Shown: one piece after another, positions 53,848-63,555 of the stretch
Layout of the letters: each line of letters begins with the position of its first letter
Position numbering within the stretch: position 1 is the first letter of the stretch
Origin: Allopusillimonas ginsengisoli
GTDB taxonomy: Bacteria; Pseudomonadota; Gammaproteobacteria; Burkholderiales; Burkholderiaceae_B
NCBI GenBank assembly: GCA_005239165.1
Contig: RAPG01000015.1
Coordinates: 34,184-98,183, forward strand
Direction of reading: 5' to 3'
Length of the DNA: 64,000 nt
Program-made: the position numbers and the translations under genes
The notes under the pieces: generated by a model
The model's database searches: none
Told to the model about the DNA's origin: nothing
The model's input: the letters and a program-made list of their open reading frames with translations, nothing else

Positions 53848-54156
53848 TCAACCCTTGAGCTGGTCAAGTTCTTCGACGTTGATCGTTTTCAGGTTGCGGA
53901 ACAGCAACACCAAGATCGCCAGGCCAATGGCCGCTTCAGCAGCGGCCACCGTAAGAACAAAGAACACGAAGACCTGACCCGACAGATCGCCAGACCACGT
54001 CGAAAACGCGACAAAATTCATGTTGGCTGACAGTAGTATCAGCTCAATAGACATGAGCAAAACAATGAGGTTGCGTCGGTTCAGAAAGAACCCGAAGATA
54101 CCAAGGGCGAAAAGGATTGCGCCCAGTATCAGATAGTGTGCGAGCGTCAGTGTCAT
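53848..54156 (-). CDS. nuoK: NADH-quinone oxidoreductase subunit K
   Basis: 102 residues, three membrane helices. The two conserved Glu are in LLMSIELILLSANMNFVAF and AAAEAAIGLAILVLLFR; both are part of the proton path. The start overlaps the nuoJ stop (ATGA). 16 bases separate it from nuoL. Confidence 0.97.
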   Translation of the reverse strand: MTLTLAHYLILGAILFALGIFGFFLNRRNLIVLLMSIELILLSANMNFVAFSTWSGDLSGQVFVFFVLTVAAAEAAIGLAILVLLFRNLKTINVEELDQLKG

Positions 54157-54782
54157 TTGTTCTCCCCCTGGGCAGAATCGGCAGCCGGGGCTTCAGTTTG
54201 TGACGGAATGCTGATCAGGCGAAGCCGGTCTTGAGACTTGACCCTTACCTGATCGGATGGCCGGTTACGCTTGACGTCACCGCGCTTGCGCATAGTGAGC
54301 GCAATGGCAGACACCATGCCGACCAGCAAAATAACACCCCCCACTTGCACCGCGAACACGTAATCGGTGTACATAGCGGTACCGAGTGCCATCGTGTTGT
54401 CAAAGTCATCGGCAATGGGGGCGGCCGGGCCGGCACCAAACCAGGTGCGTGCCAGCACGAAAGCCATCTCCAGCACCATGACCAGACCAATGACAAGGCC
54501 CAGCGGCAGGTAGGTTTTGAGCCCGGTTTTCAGGGTTTCCATGCGCACATCGAGCATCATGACGACGAACAAAAAGAGCACCATGACGGCACCCACGTAG
54601 ACAATCAGCAGCAAGAGCGAAAGAAACTCGGCACCCAGCAGCATCCAGAGCATGGACGCTGTGAAGAAAACCAGAATAAGGTGTAGCACCCCGGTAACCG
54701 GACTAGTGGCGGTAATGACGCGGAAGGCGGCCACCACCAGCACAATGGCCAGGAGATAGAACAGTACTGTAGTGAAAATCAT
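54153..54782 (-). CDS. nuoJ: NADH-quinone oxidoreductase subunit J
   Basis: 209 residues from the ATG at 54782 (MIFTTVLFYLLAIVLVV); a longer frame adds 15 residues that overlap nuoI's spacer. Five membrane helices, including the conserved FLSLLLLIVYVGAVMVLFLFVVMML, whose third helix contains the pi-bulge. The C-terminal 50 residues are polar and basic, longer than in E. coli. 19 bases after nuoI. Confidence 0.95.
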   Translation of the reverse strand: MIFTTVLFYLLAIVLVVAAFRVITATSPVTGVLHLILVFFTASMLWMLLGAEFLSLLLLIVYVGAVMVLFLFVVMMLDVRMETLKTGLKTYLPLGLVIGLVMVLEMAFVLARTWFGAGPAAPIADDFDNTMALGTAMYTDYVFAVQVGGVILLVGMVSAIALTMRKRGDVKRNRPSDQVRVKSQDRLRLISIPSQTEAPAADSAQGENK

Positions 54783-54801
54783 AGGTGTCTCTGGTCTGCC
54801 A

Positions 54802-55290
54802 TCATCGGTAAGGAGCATCTTCGGCACGGCGGCGCGCTATTTCGGGCTCGTAGCGGTCGCCAATGGCCAGCAGCATGTCTTTGGTGTAATACAGATCACC
54901 GCGTTTCTCGCCGTGGTACTCGGAGATGTGCGTCTCGACGATAGAATCGACAGGACAGCTTTCTTCGCAGAAGCCACAGAAAATACACTTAGCCAGATCA
55001 ATGTCATAGCGCGTGGTACGGCGTGTTCCATCGTCCCGCTCTTCAGATTCAATGGTGATGGCCAGAGCAGGACAAACCGCTTCACAAAGTTTGCATGCGA
55101 TGCAACGCTCTTCGCCATTGGGATAGCGCCTCAAGGCGTGCAGCCCGCGAAAACGTGGCGACAACGGTGTTTTCTCTTGCGGGTAACGCAGGGTTACCTT
55201 GCGCTTGAAAAAATACTTGCCGGTCAGCTTCATGCCTTTGAGCATTTCGCTGAGCATGAAACTACCGAAAAAATCTTTGATCGCTTCCAT
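54802..55290 (-). CDS. nuoI: NADH-quinone oxidoreductase subunit I
   Basis: 162-residue peripheral-arm subunit that carries clusters N6a and N6b. The two motifs CIACKLCEAVCPALAI and CIFCGFCEESCPVDSI bind two [4Fe-4S] clusters. The N-terminal amphipathic part (FFKRKVTLRYPQEKTPLSPRFRGLHALRR) sits on the membrane near NuoH. Confidence 0.97.
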   Translation of the reverse strand: MEAIKDFFGSFMLSEMLKGMKLTGKYFFKRKVTLRYPQEKTPLSPRFRGLHALRRYPNGEERCIACKLCEAVCPALAITIESEERDDGTRRTTRYDIDLAKCIFCGFCEESCPVDSIVETHISEYHGEKRGDLYYTKDMLLAIGDRYEPEIARRRAEDAPYR

Positions 55291-55307
55291 AATGTTGCCC
55301 CTGTGTC

Positions 55308-56381
55308 CTAGTGCCAGATATTCCAGGGCGTCTGCATCCAGATCGCCAGCAAGACCAGCCAGATGCCTGTGAAGGGAATAAATACCTTCCAGCCCAGGCG
55401 CATGATCTGGTCATAGCGATAACGCGGGAACGTCGCACGGAACCATATAAACATCGAAACCACCACGAACGTCTTCAGACCCAGCCATATCCAGCCAGGA
55501 ATCCACGTCAACGGCGCGATTTCCAGGGGGGGCATCCACCCACCCAGGAACATAATGGACGCCAGCGCCGACAACAGAATCATGTTGGCGTATTCGCCCA
55601 GGAAGAACAGTGCGAAACCCATGCCCGAATACTCGACCATAGGGCCAGCCACGATCTCGGACTCACCTTCAACCATATCAAATGGATGGCGGTTGGTCTC
55701 TGCCACAGCGGACACGACGTAAATAACAAAAAGCGGTAGCAGTGGCAGCCAGTTCCAGGACATGAAATTAACGCCCCGTTCTGCGAACCACCCCGCTCCC
55801 TGGCCGTTGACGATGCCACTGATATTGAGCGTTCCGGAAACCAGGATGACCGCGACGAACACAAAACCAATGGCCAGTTCGTAGGAGATCATTTGCGCTG
55901 CGGCACGCATGCCACCCAGCAAGGCATACTTGGAGTTGGATGCCCAGCCGGCAACAATAACACCGTAAACGCCCACCGATGTAAGCGCCATGACAAAAAG
56001 CAGACCGGCGTTGATATCGGCCAGCACCACTTCAGGCCCAAACGGTATTACTGCCCAGGCAGCAAGAGCCGGCATCAGCGTGACCACAGGTGCCAGCACA
56101 AACAACACCTTGTTGGCCTTGGCAGGCACGATGACTTCTTTCGTCAGCAGTTTGAATACATCGGCGAATGGCTGAAGCAGACCGCGATAGCCAACGCGGT
56201 TAGGGCCACGACGCACGTGCATGGCGCCGATCATTTTGCGTTCCCAGTACGTCAGATACGCCACGCACAAAATAATTGGCACGGCAATGACCAGAATTTT
56301 GACGATAGTCCAGACCACCAGCCAGGGGGTAGGCCCGATAAGCTCTGTGCCGAAATTCTCGATTGTTGTAAGCCACTCCAT
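55308..56381 (-). CDS. nuoH: NADH-quinone oxidoreductase subunit H
   Basis: 357 residues, eight membrane helices, forming the quinone-access subunit. ERKMIGAMHVRRGPNRVGYRGLLQPFADVFKLLTKE, ETNRHPFDMVEGESEIVAGPMVEYSGMGFALFFLGEYAN and FRATFPRYRYDQIMRLGWKVF are canonical. Overlaps nuoG by one base. Confidence 0.97.
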   Translation of the reverse strand: MEWLTTIENFGTELIGPTPWLVVWTIVKILVIAVPIILCVAYLTYWERKMIGAMHVRRGPNRVGYRGLLQPFADVFKLLTKEVIVPAKANKVLFVLAPVVTLMPALAAWAVIPFGPEVVLADINAGLLFVMALTSVGVYGVIVAGWASNSKYALLGGMRAAAQMISYELAIGFVFVAVILVSGTLNISGIVNGQGAGWFAERGVNFMSWNWLPLLPLFVIYVVSAVAETNRHPFDMVEGESEIVAGPMVEYSGMGFALFFLGEYANMILLSALASIMFLGGWMPPLEIAPLTWIPGWIWLGLKTFVVVSMFIWFRATFPRYRYDQIMRLGWKVFIPFTGIWLVLLAIWMQTPWNIWH

Positions 56382-58708
56382 CAGGCACGCTCCACCGTCA
56401 AGGGGCCAAAGCTGCTACCCAAAGCCGCGCTGGCGTCAAACGCTGCGGCAATGCGAACGCAGCCGGGGGCCACTGTCTCATCCATCTGTGCAGGCAGCGT
56501 TACTTGCCCCTGCCCCGACCGAACTGTTACCGCATCACCGTCTTCGACACCCAGGTCTGCCAGCGTGGCGGCCGCCATGCGCGCCTTGGGCGGCTGGGAC
56601 GCACTGGTTTCCTGCAGAGGCGCTGACCGGCGCACCAGGGCGTCAGTCCGATAAATGGGTACGTCGGCGACGCGTTCCAGGCCTTCTGGCTTGTCGAGCA
56701 GGCTCGGTTGTGCTGTCACTGCATTCGACAGACGCCCGTCAATACCGCCATCAAGCACTCTATCGCGCACGGCCTCTGATGTCTCATCGTCAAAGTCTTG
56801 GAGCTCAAACAGATTGCCAAGCACCCGCAGCACTTTCCATGCAGGACGCGTATCGGCGTAAGGCGCTGCAACGCCCTTGAAACTCTGCACCCGGCCTTCG
56901 GCGTTGATAAAGGTACCCGATGTTTCTGTGAACGGCGCAACCGGCAGCATGATGTCTGCCCAAGCCTCAGCCGTCGAGCGGAACGGAGTCAATGCCACGG
57001 CAAAGCCTGAGTTTTGCAGAGCCTGTAATGCCTGTGCTCCGTTGTCGGTATCGAGCGAAGGCTCGGCATGCAGCACAATGTACGCTTTGCGTGGCTGCTG
57101 CAGCATCTGCGTGGAAGTGAGCCCACCTTCGCCCGGCGTTGCGCCTGCCATGTAGCCACCAACCGTATTGCCGCCCGAAGTAAGAAACCCCAAACGCGCC
57201 TTGGCTGCGTCAGCTAGTGCCGAGGCATTGGCCATAATGAGACTTGCACGATCGGAAGACACTGCAACATCGCCAAGCAGCACGGCGACACGCTCACCCG
57301 AAGCCAGGCTCTGGGCAATGGCAAGCGCCTGATCTGAGGGCTTGATCCCGCCAAAGACATCAGGCACAGGCTGACCGGCAGCCGTGGCCAGCGCTACGGC
57401 AACCTCGGCCAGCGCATTGGGAATAAGACTAGGCGCGACGGTTATGCGCGCAGTCACCGGAAACAATGGATCGTCAGCGGCTGAATCAATAAAGGAGACC
57501 TGAGTGCCTGACTTGCAGGCCTGACGCAGGCGCTGCGCCATCAGAGGATGATCTTTACGCAGGAAGGAACCGACCACCAATACCCGATCAAGCTTGTTCA
57601 GTTCAGCGACCGGCATGCCCAACCATGGAATGCCGGAAAGCGACTTGTCGAAAGCTGGGTCAATGGTGCGTAGCCGGAAATCAATGTTTTCAGAGCCCAA
57701 GCCACGAGTTAGCCGGGCCAGCAAGGCCAGCTCTTCCGTTGTTGCTGTGGAACTGCCCAGCGCACCGATCTGATCTGCGCCAAACTGCTCACGTGCGGTA
57801 TTCAGGCCATGCACGACCAATTGCAAGGCGTCGGCCCATGAGGCCTCGCGCCATTGCCCGTCCTGCCCTTTGACCATGGGGTGAGCCAGCCGGTCTTCGG
57901 TATACAGGCCTTCGTAGGAGAATCGGTCGCGGTCGCTGAGCCAGCACTCGTTGACGTCTTCGTTTTCGAACGGCACCACGCGCATGACACGGTCGCGCTT
58001 GGTTTGCACCACCAGATTGGCACCCAGACTGTCGTGCGGGCTGACTGAAAACCGGCGTCCGAGCTCCCAGGTGCGGGCTGACATCTTGAACGGCTTGGAA
58101 AGCAGCGCACCAACGGGGCAGACGTCAATCATGTTGCCAGACAGCTCAGACTCGACTGCCTCACCCACGAAGGTGGTGATTTCAGAAAACTCGCCACGGT
58201 TGACCATGCCGATTTCCATGATGCCGCCAATCTCTTGCCCGACGCGAATACAGCGCGTGCAGTGAATGCAGCGCTGCATGGCGTCAGCCGATATAAGCGG
58301 CCCCATGTGCTTGCCCACCACGACGCGCTTGGCTTCCTGGTAGCGCGAGGCAGAGGCACCATAGCCCACAGCCAGATCCTGCAGCTGACACTCTCCACCC
58401 TGATCGCATACTGGGCAATCAAGCGGGTGATTGATCAGCAGAAATTCCATGACACTCTTTTGCGCGGCAATCGCTGCGGCAGAGCGCGTGCGCACGACCA
58501 TGCCATTGGTAACAGGCGTGGCACAGGCCGGCAAGGCCTTGGGTGCTTTTTCTACCTCAACCAGACACATGCGGCAGTTGGCCGCTATGGACAGTTTTTT
58601 GTGATAGCAGAAGTGCGGTATGTAGACACCAAGCTTGTGGGCAGCCTGGATAACCATGCTACCTTCTTCAGCCTCTACTTTGATGCCATCGATGGTGATC
58701 TCAACCAT
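56381..58708 (-). CDS. nuoG: NADH-quinone oxidoreductase subunit G
   Basis: 775 residues. The N-terminus carries a [2Fe-2S] motif (CYHKKLSIAANCRMC) and the His/Cys cluster (HPLDCPVCDQGGECQLQD), followed by CIHCTRCIRVGQE and a further [4Fe-4S] site with CPVGALLSKPF. The rest (about 220-775) is the molybdopterin-oxidoreductase-like domain, without molybdenum in complex I. 14 bases from nuoF. Confidence 0.96.
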   Translation of the reverse strand: MVEITIDGIKVEAEEGSMVIQAAHKLGVYIPHFCYHKKLSIAANCRMCLVEVEKAPKALPACATPVTNGMVVRTRSAAAIAAQKSVMEFLLINHPLDCPVCDQGGECQLQDLAVGYGASASRYQEAKRVVVGKHMGPLISADAMQRCIHCTRCIRVGQEIGGIMEIGMVNRGEFSEITTFVGEAVESELSGNMIDVCPVGALLSKPFKMSARTWELGRRFSVSPHDSLGANLVVQTKRDRVMRVVPFENEDVNECWLSDRDRFSYEGLYTEDRLAHPMVKGQDGQWREASWADALQLVVHGLNTAREQFGADQIGALGSSTATTEELALLARLTRGLGSENIDFRLRTIDPAFDKSLSGIPWLGMPVAELNKLDRVLVVGSFLRKDHPLMAQRLRQACKSGTQVSFIDSAADDPLFPVTARITVAPSLIPNALAEVAVALATAAGQPVPDVFGGIKPSDQALAIAQSLASGERVAVLLGDVAVSSDRASLIMANASALADAAKARLGFLTSGGNTVGGYMAGATPGEGGLTSTQMLQQPRKAYIVLHAEPSLDTDNGAQALQALQNSGFAVALTPFRSTAEAWADIMLPVAPFTETSGTFINAEGRVQSFKGVAAPYADTRPAWKVLRVLGNLFELQDFDDETSEAVRDRVLDGGIDGRLSNAVTAQPSLLDKPEGLERVADVPIYRTDALVRRSAPLQETSASQPPKARMAAATLADLGVEDGDAVTVRSGQGQVTLPAQMDETVAPGCVRIAAAFDASAALGSSFGPLTVERA

Positions 58709-58722
58709 TAGCGTATCCTGAC

Positions 58723-60090
58723 CTACAAATATTTTGGCACCACACAGCTTTTATGCTGGATGTGGTGTGCGAACTCGTCGCGGAAATGCTTGATAAAGCT
58801 GCGTACCGGCATGGCTGCCGCATCAGCGAGCGCGCAAATAGTACGCCCCATCATGTTATGTGCGACCGAGTCGAGCACTTCCATGTCTTCTGGACGCCCC
58901 TCCCCGTTCTCAATACGCTCGACCATGCGGTACAACCAGCCCGTGCCTTCGCGGCAGGGAGTGCACTGACCGCAGCTTTCTTCGAAATAGAAATACGAGA
59001 GCCGCAGCAGCGACTTGACCATGCAGCGGGTGTCATCCATGACGATGACCGCACCCGAACCAAGCATGGAACCCGCCTTGGCGATGGAATCGTAATCCAT
59101 ATTGGTTTGCATCATGATGCTAGCAGGCAGCACGGGCGCACTTGAACCACCAGGAATCACCGCCTTGAGCGTACGACCTTCGCGCATACCACCGGCGAGC
59201 TCGAGCAGCTTACTGAATGGCGTACCGAGAGGAACCTCGTAGTTGCCCGGCAGTCGAACGTCGCCAGTCACAGAAAACAGCTTGGTACCGCCAGCGTTGG
59301 CTACGCCAATATCCAGATACTCTTTCGCGCTGTTACGGAAAATCCAGGGCACAGCGGCGAAGGTTTCGGTATTGTTGACGGTGGTGGGCTTGCCGTAAAG
59401 ACCAAAGCTGGCCGGAAAAGGCGGTTTAAAGCGCGGCTGACCCTTCTTGCCTTCGAGCGATTCTAGCAATGCGGTTTCTTCACCGCATATATAGGCGCCA
59501 TAGCCATGAAAGGCATGAAGCTGAAAATTGAACCCCGAGCCCAGAATATTTTCGCCGAGGAAGCCAGCCTCACGTGCCTGATCGAGGGCCTCTTCAAAGC
59601 GCTCGTAAATCTCGAAAATTTCGCCGTGGATATAGTTGTAGCCCACGGTAATGCCCATGGCATACGCGGCAATGGCCATGCCCTCAATGACGATATGCGG
59701 GTTAAAACGCAAAATATCACGATCTTTGAACGTACCAGGCTCGCCTTCGTCAGAGTTGCATACCAAGTATTTCTGCCCTGGCAGCGTACGTGGCATGAAG
59801 CTCCATTTAAGCCCGGTCGGAAAACCCGCACCACCACGGCCGCGCAGGCTTGACGCCTTCACTTCAGCGATCACCTCTTCGGGCGTCATGCCAGTGGTCA
59901 GGATTTTGCGCAAAGCCTCATAGCCGCCGCGCTTGACGTAGTCTTCAAGCGCCCAGTTGCTGCCATCAAGGCCCGAGACAATCTGCGGATTGATATGGCG
60001 ATCATGAAAAATCATGCTGGTGGACAAATCGTTGGTAGGATTTGGATCCAGCCCATGCGAATAACGTTGCAACAGATCTGCCACGCTCAT
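58723..60090 (-). CDS. nuoF: NADH-quinone oxidoreductase subunit F
   Basis: 455 residues, the NADH- and FMN-binding subunit. GRGGAGFPTGLKWSFMPR is the FMN/NADH loop, AYICGEETALLESLEGKKGQPR another nucleotide loop, and ESCGQCTPCREG with the later Cys in TICALADAA binds cluster N3. The start at 60090 overlaps the nuoE stop (ATGA). The first 25 residues precede the usual family start (near FHDRHINPQIVSG), so translation could also begin at the ATG 25 codons downstream. Confidence 0.96.
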   Translation of the reverse strand: MSVADLLQRYSHGLDPNPTNDLSTSMIFHDRHINPQIVSGLDGSNWALEDYVKRGGYEALRKILTTGMTPEEVIAEVKASSLRGRGGAGFPTGLKWSFMPRTLPGQKYLVCNSDEGEPGTFKDRDILRFNPHIVIEGMAIAAYAMGITVGYNYIHGEIFEIYERFEEALDQAREAGFLGENILGSGFNFQLHAFHGYGAYICGEETALLESLEGKKGQPRFKPPFPASFGLYGKPTTVNNTETFAAVPWIFRNSAKEYLDIGVANAGGTKLFSVTGDVRLPGNYEVPLGTPFSKLLELAGGMREGRTLKAVIPGGSSAPVLPASIMMQTNMDYDSIAKAGSMLGSGAVIVMDDTRCMVKSLLRLSYFYFEESCGQCTPCREGTGWLYRMVERIENGEGRPEDMEVLDSVAHNMMGRTICALADAAAMPVRSFIKHFRDEFAHHIQHKSCVVPKYL

Positions 60091-60581
60091 GCCGACTCTC
60101 CGTCACGTTTGATTTCTTCGATCATGGCGTCGATTCTTTCCTCTGACATGCGCACACACATGTGCTTGTTGTTCAGGAGCAAAACAGGCGAATCACCACA
60201 GGCACCCATGCACTCACCCTCTGACAACGTAAACATGCCGTCTGGGGTGGTTTCGTGAAAATCAATGCCCAACTTCTGCTTGATATAGTCTGCGGTTTTG
60301 ACGCCATCACGCAGGGCACAGGGCAGGTTGGTACAAATAGTGATCTTGAAACGCCCGACCGGGTGCGTGTCGTACATGTTGTAGAAAGTGGCTACCTCTT
60401 GCACCGCAATCGGCGGCACACCAATGTAGGCAGCAACATCTCTGACGACTTCAGTGGATACCCAGCCTTTTTCGTCTTGGGCAATTGTCAGCGCTGCCAT
60501 AATGGCAGACTGCTTTTGATCGTCAGGAAATTTAGCAATTTCCCTGTCGATCTTTTTGTAGGCTTGTTCGGACAGCAGCAT
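60087..60581 (-). CDS. nuoE: NADH-quinone oxidoreductase subunit E
   Basis: 164 residues from the ATG at 60581 (MLLSEQAYKKIDREIAKF); a longer open frame adds 30 residues that read like noncoding. Thioredoxin-like fold with the [2Fe-2S] ligands C-x4-C (CTNLPC) and C-x3-C (CMGAC), cluster N1a. Typical segments are KGWVSTEVVRDVAAYIGVPPIAVQEVATFYNMY. 35 bases after nuoD. Confidence 0.96.
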   Translation of the reverse strand: MLLSEQAYKKIDREIAKFPDDQKQSAIMAALTIAQDEKGWVSTEVVRDVAAYIGVPPIAVQEVATFYNMYDTHPVGRFKITICTNLPCALRDGVKTADYIKQKLGIDFHETTPDGMFTLSEGECMGACGDSPVLLLNNKHMCVRMSEERIDAMIEEIKRDGESA

Positions 60582-60616
60582 AGTTTGGTTCCGGTGTTTA
60601 CCTTGGCATGGACCGA

Positions 60617-61873
60617 TTAACGGTCGATCTCGCCAAACACAATATCTTGGGTCCCGATGATGGTGACGCAATCGGCGATCATGTGACCGCGTGACATTTC
60701 GTCGAGGGTCGAGAGATGCGCAAAGCCTGGGGCGCGTATCTTGACGCGATAAGGCTTGTTGGCGCCATCGGACACCATGTAAATGCCGAACTCGCCTTTG
60801 GGATGCTCGATGCCGGCATAGGCTTCACCAACCGGCACATGCATGCCTTCGGTAAAGAGCTTGAAGTGATGGATAAGGTCTTCCATGCCCGTCTTCATAC
60901 GTTCGCGGGACGGTGGTGCAACCTTATGATTGTCGGTAATGACCGGGCCCGGGTTATTGCGCAGCCATTCGGCACACTGACGAATAATGCGAGTGCTTTC
61001 GCGCATTTCGGCGATACGCACCAGATAACGGTCATAGCAGTCACCGTTTTTGCCCACAGGAATATCAAAGTCGAGACGGTCGTATACCTCGTAGGGCTGA
61101 TTGCGACGCAAGTCCCACTCGACGCCCGAACCGCGCAGCATAGGGCCGGTAAAGCCCAGTGCCTTGGCACGATCGGCCGTGACGATGCCTACGTCTACCA
61201 GACGCTGCTTCCAGATACGGTTATCGGTGAGCAGGGTTTCATACTCATCAATGCATGCAGGGAAACGGTTGGTGAAGTCTTCGATGAAATCAAGCAGCGA
61301 GCCCGAGCGCGCTTCGTTCATGGCCTTGAGTTCTTTCTCACCACGATATTTGCTGCTTTGCCCGTACTGCGGCATGGTGCCCGGCAAGTCACGGTACACG
61401 CCACCAGGGCGGTAATACGCTGCATGCAGGCGAGCACCCGACACGGCTTCGTAGCAATCCATGAGGTCTTCGCGCTCGCGGAAAGCGTACAAGAACACGG
61501 CCATAGCACCCACATCAAGCGCGTGCGAGCCAATAGACATAAGGTGGTTAAGCAGTCGAGTGATCTCGTCAAACATGACGCGAATGTACTGGGCGCGCAA
61601 AGGCACTTCTATGCCCGTTAGCTTTTCGATTGCCATCACATAGGCGTGCTCGTTGCACATCATGGAGACATAGTCGAGGCGGTCCATATAGGGCAACGCC
61701 TGCAGAAATGTGCGGTGCTCGGCCAGTTTTTCAGTGGCACGATGCAACAGCCCAATGTGCGGATCAGCACGCTGGATGACTTCGCCGTCCAGTTCGAGTA
61801 CCAGACGCAGCACACCATGCGCCGCCGGATGCTGAGGCCCGAAATTAAGGGTGTAGTTTTTTATTTCAGCCAT
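60617..61873 (-). CDS. nuoD: NADH-quinone oxidoreductase subunit D
   Basis: 418 residues, the 49-kDa-type subunit lining the quinone pocket. NFGPQHPAAHGVLRLVLELDGE, the HIGLLHRATEKLAEHRT motif with the quinone-site His, YMDRLDYVSMMCNEHAY, and the C-terminal REFGIYMVSDGANKPYRVKIRAPGFAHL-like region are all present. It begins eight bases before the nuoC stop. Confidence 0.97.
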   Translation of the reverse strand: MAEIKNYTLNFGPQHPAAHGVLRLVLELDGEVIQRADPHIGLLHRATEKLAEHRTFLQALPYMDRLDYVSMMCNEHAYVMAIEKLTGIEVPLRAQYIRVMFDEITRLLNHLMSIGSHALDVGAMAVFLYAFREREDLMDCYEAVSGARLHAAYYRPGGVYRDLPGTMPQYGQSSKYRGEKELKAMNEARSGSLLDFIEDFTNRFPACIDEYETLLTDNRIWKQRLVDVGIVTADRAKALGFTGPMLRGSGVEWDLRRNQPYEVYDRLDFDIPVGKNGDCYDRYLVRIAEMRESTRIIRQCAEWLRNNPGPVITDNHKVAPPSRERMKTGMEDLIHHFKLFTEGMHVPVGEAYAGIEHPKGEFGIYMVSDGANKPYRVKIRAPGFAHLSTLDEMSRGHMIADCVTIIGTQDIVFGEIDR

Positions 61874-62486
61874 TTTGTCGCTCTACTCCGTAGCCTTCTT
61901 CGCGCACTACACGCGGGGTAACCTCGCGCGGCTCGATCGAGACGGGTTGATAGATAACCCGTTGCTGCTCTGTGTCGTAGCGCATTTCAACATAGCCCGA
62001 GATAGGGAAGTCTTTGCGGAAGGGATGCCCTATAAAACCATAGTCGGTGAGTATGCGCCGCAGGTCAGGATGGCCTTCAAAAACAATACCATACAGGTCA
62101 AACGCTTCGCGCTCATACCAGTTTACGGATGGCCAGACATCGACCAGCGAGGGCAACACAGGGAAGTCATCACCAGGAACAAAGGTACGCACCCTGACCC
62201 GCACGTTGTGCTTGAGCGACAACAAATGCAATACGACTGCAAACCGGGCCGGAAAAAGGCCGGGTTCTACCGTGTTGGTGGGAGCACCCCACGCGGAGTA
62301 GTCCATGCCACACAGGTCAATACAGGTTTCAAAGCGCAATGCCTCGTTGTCGCGCAGCGCGGTGCATACGTCGAGCCAGTCTTTGGTGGGAACTTCAAGC
62401 GTGATTTCGTCAAGCGCGACATTTAGCGAAACCGTATCGCCAAACGTTGCCTGAAGCGTTGTATGTAGTGTTTCGAGCCGAGTCAT
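61866..62486 (-). CDS. nuoC: NADH-quinone oxidoreductase subunit C
   Basis: 206 residues of the 30-kDa-type subunit, separate from nuoD as in most bacteria outside the enterics. VWPSVNWYEREAFDLYGIVFEGHPDLRRILTDYGFIGHPFRKDFP is the diagnostic core. Eight bases lie between it and nuoB. Confidence 0.97.
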   Translation of the reverse strand: MTRLETLHTTLQATFGDTVSLNVALDEITLEVPTKDWLDVCTALRDNEALRFETCIDLCGMDYSAWGAPTNTVEPGLFPARFAVVLHLLSLKHNVRVRVRTFVPGDDFPVLPSLVDVWPSVNWYEREAFDLYGIVFEGHPDLRRILTDYGFIGHPFRKDFPISGYVEMRYDTEQQRVIYQPVSIEPREVTPRVVREEGYGVERQNG

Positions 62487-62494
62487 TTATACAC

Positions 62495-62971
62495 CTAGCG
62501 CGCAATCGTGTTGGTGAGACGGATTTTGTTCTGCATTTGCAGCAGCCCATAGACCAGCGCTTCAGCTGTGGGCGGGCAACCCGGCACATAGACATCGACA
62601 GGCACAATGCGGTCACACCCACGCACCACGGAGTAGGAATAGTGGTAATACCCCCCTCCGTTGGCACAGGAACCCATGGAAACCACCCAGCGGGGCTCGG
62701 CCATCTGGTCATAGACCTTGCGCAATGCAGGGGCCATCTTGTTGCACAACGTACCCGCGACGATCATGAGATCAGACTGGCGGGGGCTGGGACGAAAGAT
62801 GATGCCGAACTGGTCGAGATCGTATCGGGCCGCGCCCGCGTGCATCATCTCGACCGCACAACAAGCCAGACCAAAGGTCATGGGCCAAAGCGAGCCCGTT
62901 TTGGCCCAGTTCAGAAACTTGTCTGCGCTGGTGGTTATAAAACCTTCTTTCATAATGCCGTCGATAGCCAT
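62495..62971 (-). CDS. nuoB: NADH-quinone oxidoreductase subunit B
   Basis: 158 residues, the PSST-type subunit with cluster N2 next to quinone. The ligands are the tandem Cys in GLACCAVEM, Cys in MGSCANGGGYYHYSYS and Cys in VYVPGCPPTAEAL. Unusually, nearly 190 bases separate it from nuoA. Confidence 0.97.
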   Translation of the reverse strand: MAIDGIMKEGFITTSADKFLNWAKTGSLWPMTFGLACCAVEMMHAGAARYDLDQFGIIFRPSPRQSDLMIVAGTLCNKMAPALRKVYDQMAEPRWVVSMGSCANGGGYYHYSYSVVRGCDRIVPVDVYVPGCPPTAEALVYGLLQMQNKIRLTNTIAR

Positions 62972-62979
62972 AATTTTGC

Positions 62980-63141
62980 CTATTTAATGCCTGTGCCAAG
63001 CGTAATGCCGACATAACGGAGGACAGAGCAAACCAGGGAGCAAACCAGCACTATGCCGGCTGACATGGCGCTGGACAGATACACTGACCACCCTTGTTGT
63101 GCCTGAGGGCTCTGCCGCCCCAACCCGCAAGACTGCGCCAT
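62980..63141 (-). CDS. Possible 53-residue ORF in the nuoA-nuoB spacer
   Basis: An open frame from ATG 63141 to 62980 encodes MAQSCGLGRQSPQAQQGW followed by a hydrophobic segment (SAMSAGIVLVCSLVCSVLRYVGITLG) that could be one membrane helix. It has no family I recognise, no clear ribosome binding site, and rather Cys-rich content. It fills a spacer that is only a few bases long in many nuo operons. It may be chance; coding is uncertain. Confidence 0.25.
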   Translation of the reverse strand: MAQSCGLGRQSPQAQQGWSVYLSSAMSAGIVLVCSLVCSVLRYVGITLGTGIK

Positions 63142-63161
63142 ACGCGCTGCCCAGCCGGAGG

Positions 63162-63521
63162 TTATTCCCAGTCTAGTGCGCCCTTCTTCCATTCGTAAAC
63201 AAAACCGACGGTAAGAATGGACAGAAACACCATGACTGTCCAGAAGCCAACCATACCGATCGCACCGTTGGCGATGGCCCACGGAAACAGAAAGGCGATT
63301 TCGAGATCGAACATGATGAACAGAATGGCCACCAGATAGTAGCGAATGTCGAACTTCATGCGTGAGTCGCCGAAAGCCTCGAAACCGCACTCATACTGGG
63401 AGAGCTTTTCATCGTAAGGCCGATGCGGCCCCAGCAGCCTGCCAGCAGCCAAAAGGGCAAAGCCCAGTATGGTGGCAATGACTATAAAAAGCAGAACAGG
63501 AAAATACTGTTGCAGATTCAT
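63162..63521 (-). CDS. nuoA: NADH-quinone oxidoreductase subunit A
   Basis: 119 residues from the ATG at 63521 (MNLQQYFPVLLFI), three membrane helices. YECGFEAFGDSRMKFDIRYYLVAILFIMFDLEIAFLFPWA is the family hallmark, with the loop Cys that marks the open/closed state of the enzyme. First gene of the nuo operon; the promoter lies just upstream. Confidence 0.97.
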   Translation of the reverse strand: MNLQQYFPVLLFIVIATILGFALLAAGRLLGPHRPYDEKLSQYECGFEAFGDSRMKFDIRYYLVAILFIMFDLEIAFLFPWAIANGAIGMVGFWTVMVFLSILTVGFVYEWKKGALDWE

Positions 63522-63555
63522 GCAAAGCATCCAATCACAGTGAATAAACTTCCTG

